Assembly: GCF_023161665.1 (NCBI RefSeq)
Contig: NZ_JALNTW010000003.1
Coordinates: 248,001 to 312,000, forward strand
Origin: Shewanella sp. 1CM18E
GTDB taxonomy: Bacteria > Pseudomonadota > Gammaproteobacteria > Enterobacterales > Shewanellaceae
DNA length: 64,000 bases
Direction: 5' to 3'
This document shows positions 18,808 through 27,220 of the stretch, piece by piece. The stretch's first letter is position 1; the number at the start of each line of letters is the position of its first letter. A model generated the notes under the pieces. The model searched no databases and had not been told where the DNA came from. It saw only the letters and a list, made by a program, of their open reading frames with translations. The translations under genes were made by a program, and so were the position numbers.

Positions 18808-20067
18808 ATGTTGAAAGAGTGGTTTTGGCTGTTTAAGAAAATAAAAACCGATGAGCAGTTCTTTGAACATCAGCAAGCATTACAAAATTTGCTCGCTGAC
18901 GGACAAGATCTCCATGAACGAGACCCTAAAGGCCGCAGTGCGTTAGAGTATATTTTTGCTAAAGCATTCCCAAGTTATGCCATTGTTTTGTGGCTACTTA
19001 AGCAACCAGAATTTAAGGCTGAAAAGGAAGCGAGTCTTTACCCTTACGATGTTGATTTAGCCCAAGGCTGTTTTCAGCTGACTAAAGCCAATAACATGAT
19101 GGATAAACTGGATGAGTTAATGCCGACAAAGTTATGCGATCTTACTGACCTTGCCGAAAAGCAACGCTTAGCTCAGCCCTACCTATTATTGTTAGAAAAG
19201 TTTGAAGCTGCTGGCTTAACCAATCAATTTCAATCGAGTTGTGCTGACTATAAAGCGGCGTTTATGACTAAACAGCAAAGCCTACAGCAGCTGCAACGAT
19301 TAGAAGATGAATTAGAAACCCAATTTGGCGAGCTCTGCGTTGGTTTTAATATGCTTGCTGGTGAGGACTATAATGAGTTTCAAAGTCGTATTGCGGGCTC
19401 GCCTTGGCTTCCAGAACTTGATTCTGCGATAGAAAGCCAAAATCTACAGGCTTTAAAAGTCATAAGCGCCGATAGCAGTCTTAAGTTAGCGTTTCAAATA
19501 AATTTTGCTGAGCTAAAAGGGTTAAATCCTGCTTTGCCAAGTAATGGCTTGTTGCAGGTTTTTATTGCAGAGCCTGAAGATGGTGAAGAACCTGTTGGTC
19601 GCTGTGAGGCAATTTTCTGGACTGAAGCGGATATGCCGTCCGCTAACTGGCAACAGCATTTAGATAAAGCCTTAGCGACTGACTGCATAGCACCATCAGG
19701 TTTTGATGTGAGTTTTCGTAAAGCGGGCGTTTATCCCATTTGTTGGCAACCTTATAAACAATTACCTGAAAGTGAAGCTCAAATTAGGCTGGCGATTGAA
19801 AATATAGACTCAAATATTGATGCTGAGATCTACGATAACTTGCAATATGACCATGGTTTGATGCCTAGAGTTGCAGAGCTTACCCAGTTAGTGTTTAAGC
19901 AAGATGGCAGTTTTGCAGAAGAGCCATATTTACCTAAAAATCATATTGCGATTTTAAGTTATCTCTACTGTGATTCTGGTAGCTGTATATACAGCATTCC
20001 GCTAGATGCTCTGAATGGCGACAATACTGATTGGCGCCAACTTACGTATACTTATTGCCACGATTAA
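18808..20067 (+). CDS. Hypothetical protein with ankyrin-like N-terminus and DUF1963-like C-terminus
   Basis: The N-terminal about 80 residues look like one and a half ankyrin-type helices (LLADGQDLHERDPKGRSALEYI), a coiled segment follows, and the second half carries a DUF1963/YwqG-like pattern (LAFQINFAELKGLNP...NGLLQVFIA, then GVYPICWQP). 419 residues from the ATG at 18808, chosen because AAAGGGGAGTT sits 5 bp upstream; the earlier ATG at 18754 has no ribosome site. A smaller unknown gene follows 60 bp later and may be co-transcribed. Domain calls are by eye; the function is not known. Confidence 0.65.
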   Translation: MLKEWFWLFKKIKTDEQFFEHQQALQNLLADGQDLHERDPKGRSALEYIFAKAFPSYAIVLWLLKQPEFKAEKEASLYPYDVDLAQGCFQLTKANNMMDKLDELMPTKLCDLTDLAEKQRLAQPYLLLLEKFEAAGLTNQFQSSCADYKAAFMTKQQSLQQLQRLEDELETQFGELCVGFNMLAGEDYNEFQSRIAGSPWLPELDSAIESQNLQALKVISADSSLKLAFQINFAELKGLNPALPSNGLLQVFIAEPEDGEEPVGRCEAIFWTEADMPSANWQQHLDKALATDCIAPSGFDVSFRKAGVYPICWQPYKQLPESEAQIRLAIENIDSNIDAEIYDNLQYDHGLMPRVAELTQLVFKQDGSFAEEPYLPKNHIAILSYLYCDSGSCIYSIPLDALNGDNTDWRQLTYTYCHD

Positions 20068-20127
20068 ATCTATCGCAAGCATAGACTCACGATAGTTTTG
20101 TAGCCTCATTCAAAGTACAAGGTAGAT

Positions 20128-20547
20128 ATGCAGCAAGAATTTCCTATTACGATTACAGCGGATGGTAATTTTTCAAAGTCACTTAAACCGCTCCTTGCAG
20201 AGCTTGAGTTATGGCTTAACTTTCAGGCGCTAAAAGCTGATTGGTATGGCAATGAAGCGTGTATCTTAGCGTTCAATTTTACCTTGGTGAGAAGTCTAGA
20301 TGAGACATTAGCTACTAGTTTGCAAGAGGCTGCTTACAGTGCTGAGAGAGCTGGGAGTCTAAATAGTTGGGTGGTTGAGCCGGGGTATGCTTATTACTTT
20401 GAGCAAAGCCGCCTCACGACAACAGCTTTTATTGCTGTTGACGATTTAGTTAAAGACGGCATTGGTATCGAGCAGGCAATTAAAGCAAGACTGCTTGCCG
20501 TTGCTAATGCTGTTGCGGCTGATTATGACTTGTTGGCGTTAACCTAG
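20128..20547 (+). CDS. Hypothetical protein, 139 residues
   Basis: Not recognised. It is a soluble acidic protein with predicted helices at both ends and aromatic strands in the middle (GYAYYFEQSRLTTTAFIAVDDLV). A good ribosome site (AAGGTAGAT) precedes the ATG. It lies 60 bp after the ankyrin/DUF1963-like gene with no terminator between, so the two probably form an operon. Confidence 0.65.
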   Translation: MQQEFPITITADGNFSKSLKPLLAELELWLNFQALKADWYGNEACILAFNFTLVRSLDETLATSLQEAAYSAERAGSLNSWVVEPGYAYYFEQSRLTTTAFIAVDDLVKDGIGIEQAIKARLLAVANAVAADYDLLALT

Positions 20548-20590
20548 AGCGTTATTTTCTCGCAATATTTGGCAAGTCTATATCCAACTA

Positions 20591-20890
20591 TTAACGCTTT
20601 TGGCTTTGCTTAAGTTGAGCGATTTCGGCACTGCTTAGCAGCGGTTCTGGAGCCACTAACATGTTGCTTGGGCATGCATACTCATTGTCTAAAAGTTTAT
20701 CAAATACTTGAAAGTGGCTACCAGAGACGGTTTGATATTGACAGATAAGTAGGTTGCCATCAGCTTTTGATTTTACCAAGTTTGCGGTAACCGCGGTATT
20801 TGCTGAGGCGTATACATTGCTAGTAGAGATAAGCAATGTCAAAGCAATAGTGGTTAGTGCTTTTGCTGGTGTTTTGATTGGTTGCATCAT
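20591..20890 (-). CDS. Small periplasmic hypothetical protein, 99 residues
   Basis: Unknown function. The N-terminus is a signal peptide (AKALTTIALTLLISTSNVYASA), with likely cleavage after YASA near residue 30. The mature 70-residue part has two cysteines (LLICQYQ and YACPSN) that could form a disulphide, and a charged Lys/Gln-rich C-terminus. AGAGGCAAC precedes the start on the minus strand. Convergent with the 139-residue gene. Confidence 0.7.
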   Translation of the reverse strand: MMQPIKTPAKALTTIALTLLISTSNVYASANTAVTANLVKSKADGNLLICQYQTVSGSHFQVFDKLLDNEYACPSNMLVAPEPLLSSAEIAQLKQSQKR

Positions 20891-21188
20891 TTGTTGCCTC
20901 TACTTAAATCATCCTAATCTGACAATTAATATAAAGACAGTATGCTGTACTGAAACTTAACCATTTGTGAACACTAAATAACCCAAAACGTAGATTGTCT
21001 ATCTAACTCCTTGGTTGTTATAAATTTGTTTGAACTTGTTTGATCTTGGTTGTGAGTTGTAACCATTTATGTCGATGGTCACAAAAAGGCATGACAGCGC
21101 TTTCTTTTCTTATACGCCTGTATAGACTCCGCTTTAAGCTCAAATCAATTGAGCTAAATATAATAAATAATTAAAAGATGGGTCATAT

Positions 21189-22598
21189 ATGAAACTACTA
21201 AAAACTGCTGCAGCTTTGGCTGTTGGTGTTGCACTTCTTACCGGTTGTAATGATGACGATGTAAAGTATGTAGACCATACTGAAGTTAAAATTGCTACTT
21301 ACAATCTATCTTTCGATCGTAATACATTTGAAGACTTAGTTGCTGAAATGGCACTGACTTCTGCACAGCAAGCTACGTTAGTTGAGGCTTACCTTGCAGA
21401 TAAAGATGCAATGGCATCAGCAGATAAAACAACAGCTGAAAAAGTGATTCAAATCCGTAACGTAGCAGCGATTATCCAAAAGACTCGCCCAGACGTATTA
21501 ATGATGGGTGAATACAACAACGATGGTACTGGTGAAGATTTAACAGCACTTAAAGGCTTCCAAACAAACTACCTGTCAGTTGCACAAAGTCTTGATGGTG
21601 CTGGCGGTGAAGCTAACCTAGAACCAATCGAATACCCATTCGCTGAAAGCTATGGCACTAACACTGGCCGCTTAAGTGGCTTTGATTTGAACAATGACGG
21701 CTATGTAGCAAAAAAGGAAGATGTTAATTCTTTCAATTATGCTAATGATTCTTGGGGCTTTGGTAAGTACCACGGTCAATATGCTTTTGCATTAATGTCT
21801 AAGTATGAAATTGATACTAAGAACACCCGTACTTTCCAAGACTTTAAGTGGAAAGATCTTGAAGGTGCTACGATCCCTACAATCACTAATTGTGAAGATC
21901 CAAAGAACCCTATTCCTGATGGTATGACATGTGGTGAAGAGTGGTATACGGCAGCAGAGTGGGAGGAGATGACACTTTCTTCTAAAAACCACGTTGACGC
22001 ACCTATCTTGGTACCGACTAAGGATGGTACTGAAACTATTCACATCTTAATGTCTCACCCAACACCACCAGTATTTGATACCGGTAAAAACTTGGTGCAG
22101 AATGCTGCTGAAGTTGAGTTCTGGCACCGCTATGTGACCAATGCACAAGAATTTTACGATGACTCAGGCAAAACTGGCGCGCTTACAGAGGGTGCACACT
22201 TTGTTATTGTTGGCGATCAAAACCTTGATGCGGCAACAGGTGCAGGTGACGGCCTAACAGGAGTGATGGCTGCGTTGCATGCTGACCCTGTAGTTAATCA
22301 AAACGTGACTAACGGCAACTTGTACCCAACAAGTTATGGTGCTGCGGAGTATGCTGTAGAAGGTAGCCCTAATCATCCATACCCGAATCGTATTACAGCA
22401 GAGTTCGGAAGTGGTGGTATTACTGCTGACCACGCGATTCCTTCAGCATCGCTAAACATTGTCGATTCAGGTGTTTACTGGCAAGCAACTTATGAAGAAG
22501 GTCGCAAGCTATTTAATGACGATCGCATTGGTAAATATGGTACTGGCAAAGATATATCTTCAGACCACCGCATGGTTTGGGTTAAAGCGCAGTTTTAA
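21189..22598 (+). CDS. Endonuclease/exonuclease/phosphatase-family lipoprotein
   Basis: Lipid-anchored enzyme of the EEP superfamily (metal-dependent phosphodiesterase fold), 469 residues. Lipobox LLTGC with Cys20, then an acidic stretch. EEP motifs in order: KIATYNLSFDR (the N-terminal Asn), VLMMGEYNND (metal Glu), HFVIVGDQNLDA (Asp/Asn pair) and the final DISSDHRMVWV (Asp-His). It would act at the cell surface or in the periplasm, for example on nucleic acids or phosphoesters; the substrate is not determinable here. Preceded by a 300-bp spacer and followed by a clear terminator. Confidence 0.85.
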   Translation: MKLLKTAAALAVGVALLTGCNDDDVKYVDHTEVKIATYNLSFDRNTFEDLVAEMALTSAQQATLVEAYLADKDAMASADKTTAEKVIQIRNVAAIIQKTRPDVLMMGEYNNDGTGEDLTALKGFQTNYLSVAQSLDGAGGEANLEPIEYPFAESYGTNTGRLSGFDLNNDGYVAKKEDVNSFNYANDSWGFGKYHGQYAFALMSKYEIDTKNTRTFQDFKWKDLEGATIPTITNCEDPKNPIPDGMTCGEEWYTAAEWEEMTLSSKNHVDAPILVPTKDGTETIHILMSHPTPPVFDTGKNLVQNAAEVEFWHRYVTNAQEFYDDSGKTGALTEGAHFVIVGDQNLDAATGAGDGLTGVMAALHADPVVNQNVTNGNLYPTSYGAAEYAVEGSPNHPYPNRITAEFGSGGITADHAIPSASLNIVDSGVYWQATYEEGRKLFNDDRIGKYGTGKDISSDHRMVWVKAQF

Positions 22599-22621
22599 TT
22601 AATCGTTTGTCTCAAAGCAGC

Positions 22622-22648
22622 AAGCCCTGTTATTAACGGGGCTTTTTT
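22622..22648 (+). terminator. Terminator of the EEP lipoprotein gene
   Basis: A 10-bp stem (22622-22631 / 22635-22644, one G-T pair) with a 3-base loop and a TTTTTT tail, 23 bp after the stop codon. Confidence 0.85.
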
Positions 22649-22680
22649 GTTGCAGAATAAAGAACTGGTGACAGATAGGG

Positions 22681-23247
22681 TTAGCCAAATTCGTTATAGC
22701 CATCAGCTGCAATAAACTCTATTCCCTTTGGTTGGTGCTGCATAATTGCGTCGACAATACTTTTATGGAAAAACAATTTATCCTTCCAGCCGATATCACG
22801 AAAAATAAGTCGTTGTTGCAGTGGTATTTGTTTTAACAGATTTTGATTTAATACTAACTTGTTCATTCCTGAAATAAACTCACCGCCATTGAACTCATCA
22901 TAAAAGTCGAATTCACTTTGTTGGCGCTCGATAGCTTTTATCTCGTTTTCAAATTGTAGCATCTGATAAATATGCTCGCCTTGATCAAACAATTTTATCT
23001 GAACCCAATTGGTGCCGTAGATATCGTTAAGTTTTAGTTGTTGGAATAAGGGCTGCTTAATGCTCAGCCCTGGTACTAAAAAGATATCTGCGAGTTGATG
23101 TACATCGTCACCAGTAAATTTTACGATTAACGGTACAGGCTCTGCCGGGTGAGTAAATATATTGGTAGGGACTGCGTCTGAGAACTCATCCGGAAAGTCA
23201 TAAAACGGAATATTCATGTTCTCAACGGCAAAAAAGTATTCACTCAT
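22681..23247 (-). CDS. Imm11-like (DUF1629) hypothetical protein
   Basis: Soluble protein of 188 residues. The C-terminal pattern FRDIGWKDKLFFHKSIVDAI...GIEFIAADGY resembles the Imm11/DUF1629 family, whose members are often immunity proteins of contact-dependent toxins. No toxin gene is adjacent: its neighbours are an EEP lipoprotein (convergent) and a deaminase-like gene upstream. The ATG at 23247 is preferred to 23253 since AGGAAC then has a 6-base spacing. The family call is moderately sure; an immunity role is not shown. Confidence 0.6.
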   Translation of the reverse strand: MSEYFFAVENMNIPFYDFPDEFSDAVPTNIFTHPAEPVPLIVKFTGDDVHQLADIFLVPGLSIKQPLFQQLKLNDIYGTNWVQIKLFDQGEHIYQMLQFENEIKAIERQQSEFDFYDEFNGGEFISGMNKLVLNQNLLKQIPLQQRLIFRDIGWKDKLFFHKSIVDAIMQHQPKGIEFIAADGYNEFG

Positions 23248-23330
23248 TATCATGTTCCTACAAGCATTTTAGGTTTAGCTTACTGCTATCTTAAGGCTGT
23301 TGATTGATATGTTTAATTGAGATAGTAAAC

Positions 23331-23358
23331 AAAAGGACACCAATAGGTATCCTTTTGC
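23331..23358 (-). terminator. Terminator of the deaminase gene
   Basis: AAAAGGACACC (23331-23341) pairs with GGTATCCTTTT (23346-23356) around AATA. T-runs occur on both sides, so it can act in either direction; it lies 23 bp after the deaminase stop. Confidence 0.7.
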
Positions 23359-23378
23359 TTTTTTGCTAGTGATAGCGG

Positions 23379-23813
23379 TTAGTCAGCAGTCATCCAATCG
23401 ACTTTTACGCCTGCTTGGGCAAACATATCTTCGCTGATCTTTATCTTATCGCCCCAGCGTGATTGAAAGCCTTCGCTTGGCATTGGGCTATGCACTGTAC
23501 TTAAACCAGTTTGAATGATTTTGGCAGCGCAGTTAGGGCAAGGGAAGTGGGTAACCCAGATCTCACAGCCACTTAAATCGCGCTTAGCGTAAAGAATGGC
23601 ATTTTCTTCAGCGTGCAGCGTTTTAAGTAATTTCATCTCTCGATTATCGGTTTCGGCGCTATCAGATACGCCATGGGGATAGCCATTAAAACCCAAAGAA
23701 ACTATGCGGTTGTTTTCAGTGATCACTGCACCCACTTGGGTTGATGGATCTTTACTCCAAGATGCAACGAGCTCAGCCATCTGTAAAAAACGTGTTGCCC
23801 ACTTTGTCATCAT
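23379..23813 (-). CDS. dCMP deaminase-like zinc deaminase
   Basis: Deaminates a cytosine nucleotide (dCMP to dUMP in characterised ComEB/DCTD relatives) using zinc. The active site is His67-Ala-Glu69 in LHAEENA plus Cys92 and Cys95 in PCPNCA. The N-terminal KDPSTQVGAVI is the usual substrate loop of the dCMP-deaminase branch. 144 residues, slightly shorter than typical enzymes. AGGAG precedes the start by 9 bases. It stands alone. Free-cytidine or drug-type deaminases are the less likely alternatives. Confidence 0.85.
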   Translation of the reverse strand: MMTKWATRFLQMAELVASWSKDPSTQVGAVITENNRIVSLGFNGYPHGVSDSAETDNREMKLLKTLHAEENAILYAKRDLSGCEIWVTHFPCPNCAAKIIQTGLSTVHSPMPSEGFQSRWGDKIKISEDMFAQAGVKVDWMTAD

Positions 23814-24095
23814 CTCACTGAACTCCTATATCGATACGATTGAATAAACTGCTCTAACACTTGGTTATTTTCTATGTAGCGCAGCGATAAATCAACAGGA
23901 TAGTAGACGGATCCGCTGTAAAGCTAACTTTTCTCAAATAAAAGAGCCAACAAGTGATGAAGTTGGGCAAATTAAAAGAGCAAATAGGTTCTAAATCATA
24001 AAATCCGTTATTCGAGCATTTCTTTGATATACACCAGCGATCTTGGCGATGAGTTGGGTTTATGATTCGACATCATTTCGTTAAAAAGAATTCAG

Positions 24096-25202
24096 ATGAC
24101 AAATATCAATCAACAAAGACTCGTTGAACATTTTATCTCACTGGTCAAAATCGACAGCGAATCAGGCAATGAAAAAGCGGTAGCAGAAGCGCTCACAGAG
24201 CAGCTTGGTCAGTTAGGCTTTGAAGTGACAAAGCTGGCAGTTCCCGGTGGGATCACCAATGGCTTTAATATTTACGCCAAGTTACAAGGCGAGCTTGATG
24301 ACAGTATTGCTTTCAGTAGCCATATGGACACGGTAACCCCAGGGATTGGCATTGAGCCTGTAATTGAAGACGGTATTATCCGCTCAAAAGGCGATACCAT
24401 ATTAGGCGGCGATGACAAATCTGGTATTGCAGCGGTAATGGAAGCGGTGCGTAGTATTCAAGAGAGCGGTAAAGCCCATAAAACCCTTGAAGTGGCGTTT
24501 ACTGTGTATGAAGAGCGCGGCATGCACGGCGCTAAAAATTTCGACATCAGTAAGATTGAGTCAAGCCAAGCTATTGTACTCGATTCTGGCGGCCCTATTG
24601 GCACTATTATCACGACTGCGCCGGGTCAGCAGAGCTTAAAAGTCACCATTAAAGGCAAACCTGCTCATGCGGGATTAGAGCCAGAAGCTGGCGTTAATGC
24701 TTTAACCGTTGCTGCTGATGCGATAAGCAAGATGCAACTTAGTCGAATCGATGCTGAAACTACTGCTAACATTGGTGTGGTACAAGGTGGTCAGGCGACC
24801 AACATTGTGATGCCTGAGCTGTATATTGAGGCAGAAGCTCGCTCACTTAATGATGATAAGTTAGCCAAGCAAGTTGAGCATATGGTTTCGACTTTTGAAA
24901 CTGCGGCTGCAGCACACGGTGCTAGCGTTGAGATTGACTCTACTCGCTCTTACAATGCTTATCAAATCTTGGATGACGATGCACATGTGCTAGAAGTTAA
25001 AGCGACATTTGCCGCAATCGGCATTGATGCAATGACTAAATCTACTGGTGGTGGCTCAGACGCTAATATCTTCAACGCCAATGGCTTAAAGACAGTTAAC
25101 TTGTCGACAGGTATGGCTAAAGTACACACCACAGATGAGTATATTGCGGTTGCAGATTTAGTGGCGATTACCGAGTTTGTGCACTGCTATCTAACGCGTT
25201 AA
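24096..25202 (+). CDS. M20 family metallopeptidase, peptidase T-like
   Basis: Cytoplasmic di-zinc aminopeptidase of the PepT-like (YqjE-type) M20 branch, 368 residues. Zinc and catalytic residues: His76 and Asp78 in SHMDTV, Asp106 in GGDDKSG, catalytic Glu139/Glu140 in YEERG, Asp163 in LDSGG, and a late His in KVHTTDEY. The lid domain is marked by KGKPAHAGLEPEAGVNAL. The exact peptide substrate is uncertain; classical tripeptidase T is a separate subgroup. Single gene, ended by a hairpin shared with the convergent nhaD. Confidence 0.88.
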   Translation: MTNINQQRLVEHFISLVKIDSESGNEKAVAEALTEQLGQLGFEVTKLAVPGGITNGFNIYAKLQGELDDSIAFSSHMDTVTPGIGIEPVIEDGIIRSKGDTILGGDDKSGIAAVMEAVRSIQESGKAHKTLEVAFTVYEERGMHGAKNFDISKIESSQAIVLDSGGPIGTIITTAPGQQSLKVTIKGKPAHAGLEPEAGVNALTVAADAISKMQLSRIDAETTANIGVVQGGQATNIVMPELYIEAEARSLNDDKLAKQVEHMVSTFETAAAAHGASVEIDSTRSYNAYQILDDDAHVLEVKATFAAIGIDAMTKSTGGGSDANIFNANGLKTVNLSTGMAKVHTTDEYIAVADLVAITEFVHCYLTR

Positions 25203-25223
25203 TTTTTATCTAATAGCAGGAAA

Positions 25224-25245
25224 AAGCTCGGCTTAGGCCGAGCTT
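25224..25245. terminator. Bidirectional terminator between the M20 peptidase and nhaD
   Basis: AAGCTCGGC (25224-25232) / GCCGAGCTT (25237-25245) with loop TTAG, preceded by AAAAA. It fits both the plus-strand peptidase and the minus-strand antiporter. Confidence 0.75.
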
Positions 25246-25272
25246 ATGTTTATATCATTTTAGTCTTAACGC

Positions 25273-26700
25273 TTAGAACAGGTGACCATTAAGCCATAGG
25301 TGGCAAGCAATACTTGCGGCATAACCAAGGGCAATAACTGGCATCCATTTGAGATGGCCAAAGAAGGTGTATTTACCGTGAGCTGCGCCCATAAGTGCCA
25401 CACCTGCGGCTGAACCGATAGATAACATACTGCCGCCCACTCCTGCGGTTAAGGTCACTAGCAGCCAGTTACCTAGGCTGAGTTCTGGTTGCATGGTTAA
25501 TACTGCAAACATCACTGGAATATTATCGACAATGGCCGAGAGTATGCCGACCATCACATTGGCCCAGACTGGGTCCCACTGGTTGTACATTACATCTGAC
25601 ACCATGCCTAAGTAACCCAATAAACTTAAGCCGCCAACACACATTACTACGCCGTAGAAAAACAATAAGGTGTCCCACTCTGCGTGTGATACACGCTTAA
25701 ATACGTCAAATGGAACCACTGAGCCTAAGCGTTTAAGTGCCGCTTCATCTTTATTGGCCATAGCAACGGCTTTCTTTTTCTCAAGTGAGCGTGGCAGAGT
25801 TTTACGTAGGTAGAAGCCAAAGAACTGCAAATAGCCTAAGCCCATCATCATGCCGATAACCGGTGGGAAGTGAACTAATGCGTGGAAGCTAACCGCGGTT
25901 GCGATAGTGAAAATAAACAGCGCAACAATGCGCTTGGCACCGCGTTTAAGCTCAACCTTTTCATTGGCGCAATTAGGTTTAGTTTTTGGTACAAAGAACG
26001 ACATGATAACCGCAGGAATAATGTAGTTAACCAGCGATGGAATAAGCAGATCACTAAACTCAATAAAGCTTACTAGGCCTGCTTGCCACACCATTAGGGT
26101 AGTGATATCGCCAAATGGGCTAAATGCGCCACCTGCATTGGCTGCAACAACGATATTAATACAGGCGATATTAATAAATTTTAAATTATCACCGCCGACT
26201 TTCATTACCACGGCGCACATTAGCAGGGCGGTAGTAAGATTGTCCGCGATAGGGGAGATCACAAAAGAGAGAAAACCCGTTAGCCAAAACAGGGTTCGAA
26301 AATTAAAACCTTTACTGACCATCCAAGCTTGCAAACTATCAAATAGGCGACGTTCTTCCATCGCGCTGATATAAGTCATTGCGACTAACAAGAACAGTAA
26401 TAGCTCTGAATACTCTAGCAAGTTATGCTCTAAAGCTTGTTTAGCGACTTCTATCTGGCCTTGTTGCTGGTATGCAAAGCCTATCATGAGCCAGATAATG
26501 CCGGCTGCTAACAGTACAGGTTTCGATTTACGCAGCTGTAAATACTCTTCTCCCATCACCAAGCAGTAAGCCAGAAAGAATATAATTAATGCTGCATAGC
26601 CTACGCCAGATTGGGTTAGATCTAATCCGGCCTCACTGGCAAAGGCTGGCGTTGCCAACCCCCAGGATAATATGGCTAATATTAAGTGACTGACTTTCAT
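25273..26700 (-). CDS. nhaD: Na+/H+ antiporter NhaD
   Basis: Inner-membrane sodium/proton exchanger of the IT superfamily, 475 residues from the ATG at 26700, which follows AAGGAGCC at 10 bases; the longer frame to 26835 adds 45 residues with no ribosome site. An N-terminal cleavable-type segment ends in ATPAFA, and about 12 membrane segments follow. Conserved parts include FVISPIADNLTTALL, NAGGAFSPFGDITTLMVW and AIVDNIPVMFAVL, the Asp/Asn-rich hairpins of NhaD. Fits a marine host needing sodium export. No co-transcribed gene. Confidence 0.93.
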   Translation of the reverse strand: MKVSHLILAILSWGLATPAFASEAGLDLTQSGVGYAALIIFFLAYCLVMGEEYLQLRKSKPVLLAAGIIWLMIGFAYQQQGQIEVAKQALEHNLLEYSELLLFLLVAMTYISAMEERRLFDSLQAWMVSKGFNFRTLFWLTGFLSFVISPIADNLTTALLMCAVVMKVGGDNLKFINIACINIVVAANAGGAFSPFGDITTLMVWQAGLVSFIEFSDLLIPSLVNYIIPAVIMSFFVPKTKPNCANEKVELKRGAKRIVALFIFTIATAVSFHALVHFPPVIGMMMGLGYLQFFGFYLRKTLPRSLEKKKAVAMANKDEAALKRLGSVVPFDVFKRVSHAEWDTLLFFYGVVMCVGGLSLLGYLGMVSDVMYNQWDPVWANVMVGILSAIVDNIPVMFAVLTMQPELSLGNWLLVTLTAGVGGSMLSIGSAAGVALMGAAHGKYTFFGHLKWMPVIALGYAASIACHLWLNGHLF

Positions 26701-27010
26701 GTGACGACTAGGCTCCTTGCGGCATAGAGGAATGTTCAACCTATACATCAGGACTTCAACAGAGCTTGCAAAGAACGTAATGTTAAGTGTTGGTTTTAAA
26801 ATTGTTGCGCATTCTAGCGTGAATGAAGAGAACAATACAGGTGAATGCTGTATTTGTAGTTAGGACTTTAGTGGATAACTTAGTTTGAACAGTTATCTAC
26901 TCGTAGGTTAAAAAGACAGTTAGTTGAGATTGGCAAATAATGGCTTGAAGTCGCTTGGAATTTAAAATTGCAGAAAAGCGGGGGCATTTTAGGTTGGCGC
27001 GGTGAGGATG

Positions 27011-27180
27011 TAATACCAATCAGTATAAGAATTTGATCAACTCAGAACGATTTTTGGCAAACTAATTCAACGCGAATAGCTGCAATAATGGTTATTCCCT
27101 TATCAAAGCTAATCAACGCAGAAGTAGGCAGCCAAAAACGTTCCAGAATGGCGAGTTTTAGCGATTCTGATGCTGTGACT
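27011..27180. repeat. Candidate dispersed element (MITE-like) upstream of the NRAMP gene
   Basis: A non-coding block starts TAATACCAATCAGTATAAG and carries inverted arms GAACGATTTTTGGC (27045-27058) and GCCAAAAACGTTC (27131-27143). This resembles a repeat I associate with Shewanella intergenic regions. Only one copy is in the window, so repetitiveness is not shown. The remaining gap, 26701-27010, has nothing recognisable. Confidence 0.45.
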
Positions 27181-27220
27181 CTTAACAAACAAAGATGAAA
27201 CTTGAACCTAGTTCAACTTG

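Noticed and set aside
22681..23247. Toxin-immunity locus
   Set aside because: An Imm11-like protein is present, but no polymorphic toxin or delivery gene is next to it.
26701..26835. 45-residue N-terminal extension of NhaD
   Set aside because: The ATG at 26700 has AAGGAG and opens directly into a signal-like helix; the extension has neither.
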